This document shows positions 31,205-31,952 of a stretch of 31,952 nucleotides of DNA, piece by piece (position 1 is the stretch's first letter; each line of letters starts with the position of its first letter). Source of the stretch: Spongospora subterranea (taxonomy: Eukaryota; Endomyxa; Phytomyxea; Plasmodiophorida; Plasmodiophoridae); NCBI GenBank assembly GCA_900404475.1, contig OUQQ01000405.1, forward strand, positions 5,251 to 37,202, in the 5' to 3' direction. The notes beneath the pieces are model-generated. The model was not told where the DNA came from. It was given only the letters and a program-made list of their open reading frames with translations, and ran no database searches. The position numbers were made by a program, and so were the translations under genes.

Positions 31205-31935
31205 TGTGGACCCCGGCTCAAGGCCTGGTCCGTCGCGGAGATCCGTCGCGCATATAATACACTCTCTTGTTAACGTCGTTATATCACCTCATCGAGGTCC
31301 TTGAAATCCTTACAGATTGACTGTCAAGGCGAGGTCCTTGAAATCCTTACAGATTGACTGTCAAGGCACGCACCCGGGCGCAAAACAGACTGGCCACGGG
31401 AGGCCTGGAATACAAGAACGCATGCAGTCCAGGTGACTAACAGATTTCTGTAATGCGTTGCTCAGGAAACCAGAAATTAAATTGATATATTAAATTAATT
31501 ATATAGGGGTATGATTGTACTTGCGCAACCTAGCGGATTCGCTTTCGCTTCGATGGGGTTGCGAATCCACGTCTGTGGTTGGGGAGTCATCTTTTGCACC
31601 TACCTACTAGGTTGCGCAAGTACAATCATACCCCTATATAATTAATTTAATATATCAATTTAATTTCTGGTTTCCTGAGCAACGCATTACAGAAATCTGT
31701 TAGTCACCTGGACTGCATGCGTTCTTGTATTCCAGGCCTCCCGTGGCCAGTCTGTTTTGCGCCCGGGTGCGTGCCTTGACAGTCAATCTGTAAGGATTTC
31801 AAGGACCTCGCCTTGACAGTCAATCTGTAAGGATTTCAAGGACCTCGATGAGGTGATATAACGACGGTAACAAGAGAGTGTATTATATCCGCGACGGATC
31901 TCCGCGACGGACCAGGCCTTGAGCCGGGGTCCACA
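31205..31935. repeat. Near-perfect palindrome, 329-bp arms
   Basis: 31205-31533 and 31607-31935 are reverse complements over their full 329 bases. I can see only two mismatches, at the CGCGCAT/CGCGGAT and GTTAACG/GTTACCG positions. The 73-base centre (31534-31606) itself contains a short hairpin (GGATTCGC ... GCGAATCC). The outer ends are TGTGGACCCCGGCTCAAGG and its complement. No target-site duplication is visible. The window ends 17 bases beyond the right arm. It is either a recent foldback element or long-hairpin RNA locus, or an artefact of a fold-back read. Confidence 0.9.
31294..31367. repeat. Two 37-bp tandem repeats in palindrome arm
   Basis: The unit starting GAGGTCCTTGAAATCC and ending GACTGTCAAGGC occurs twice without a gap (31294-31330 and 31331-31367). 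Because of the palindrome, the same pair recurs in inverted orientation in the right arm at about 31773-31846. Confidence 0.9.
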
Positions 31936-31952
31936 CTTCCCCCTCTCAACCG

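Noticed and set aside
31294..31846. CRISPR-like array from repeated 37-bp units
   Set aside because: Only two abutting units per arm without spacers, and mirrored by the palindrome; the window is eukaryotic.

Overview
The window is eukaryotic nuclear DNA. The clearest gene, SPB1, is split by two GT-AG introns, and other genes also show short spliceosomal-type introns, mostly about 50-120 bp with a few of 250-315 bp. The content is a mix of a conserved ribosome-biogenesis gene, a copine relative, a 'fungal-type' kinase relic and four different transposon classes. This suggests a unicellular or filamentous eukaryote with a transposon-rich genome, such as an early-diverging fungus or a fungus-like protist. 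I cannot place it more precisely. The sequence is a draft assembly: there is a 465-N gap, and at two places a single N separates (near-)identical copies of the same segment.

Layout. 1-1025: nothing recognisable. 1.06-2.35 kb: frameshifted protein-kinase relic of the FunK1 type. 2.58-3.58 kb: 12-bp minisatellite, an 87-bp inverted repeat and a small terminal-inverted-repeat element doubled around an N. 3.6-5.1 kb: no gene seen. 5.14-7.43 kb: copine-like gene (two C2 domains plus a copine/vWA domain) in about nine exons. 7.7-8.5 kb: PIF/Harbinger transposase relic. 8.5-9.4 kb: open 301-codon frame for a single-pass membrane protein. 9.6-10.17 kb: exact 287-bp duplication around an N. 10.45-13.25 kb: decayed MULE (Mutator-like) transposon with all three catalytic acidic residues still visible, in different frames. 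13.5-14.27 kb: assembly gap with a 151-bp duplicated edge. 14.3-17.9 kb: an inverted repeat and weak gene traces. 17.93-20.88 kb: complete SPB1, the 60S-assembly rRNA 2'-O-methyltransferase, and the best-supported gene here. 21.2-22.5 kb: possible multi-exon gene. 22.57-23.96 kb: two convergent mariner-like transposase relics. 24.0-25.1 kb: Ty3/Gypsy reverse-transcriptase relic on the minus strand. 25.82-26.19 kb: long inverted repeat. 26.9-28.95 kb: two diverged copies of an unidentified coding repeat. 29.16-31.2 kb: two minus-strand multi-exon genes, one a clear multi-pass membrane protein. 31.2-31.94 kb: near-perfect 329-bp palindrome that almost reaches the end of the window.

The genes do not form a pathway. 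SPB1 is a GC-richer, well-preserved housekeeping gene surrounded by decaying mobile DNA, and the kinase and copine genes show signs of decay or unusual splicing. I found no convincing novel multi-gene system. The most interesting signals are the 329-bp palindrome, the divergent copine with possible micro-introns, the unidentified 26.9/28.7-kb repeat family and the membrane-protein locus next to the palindrome.
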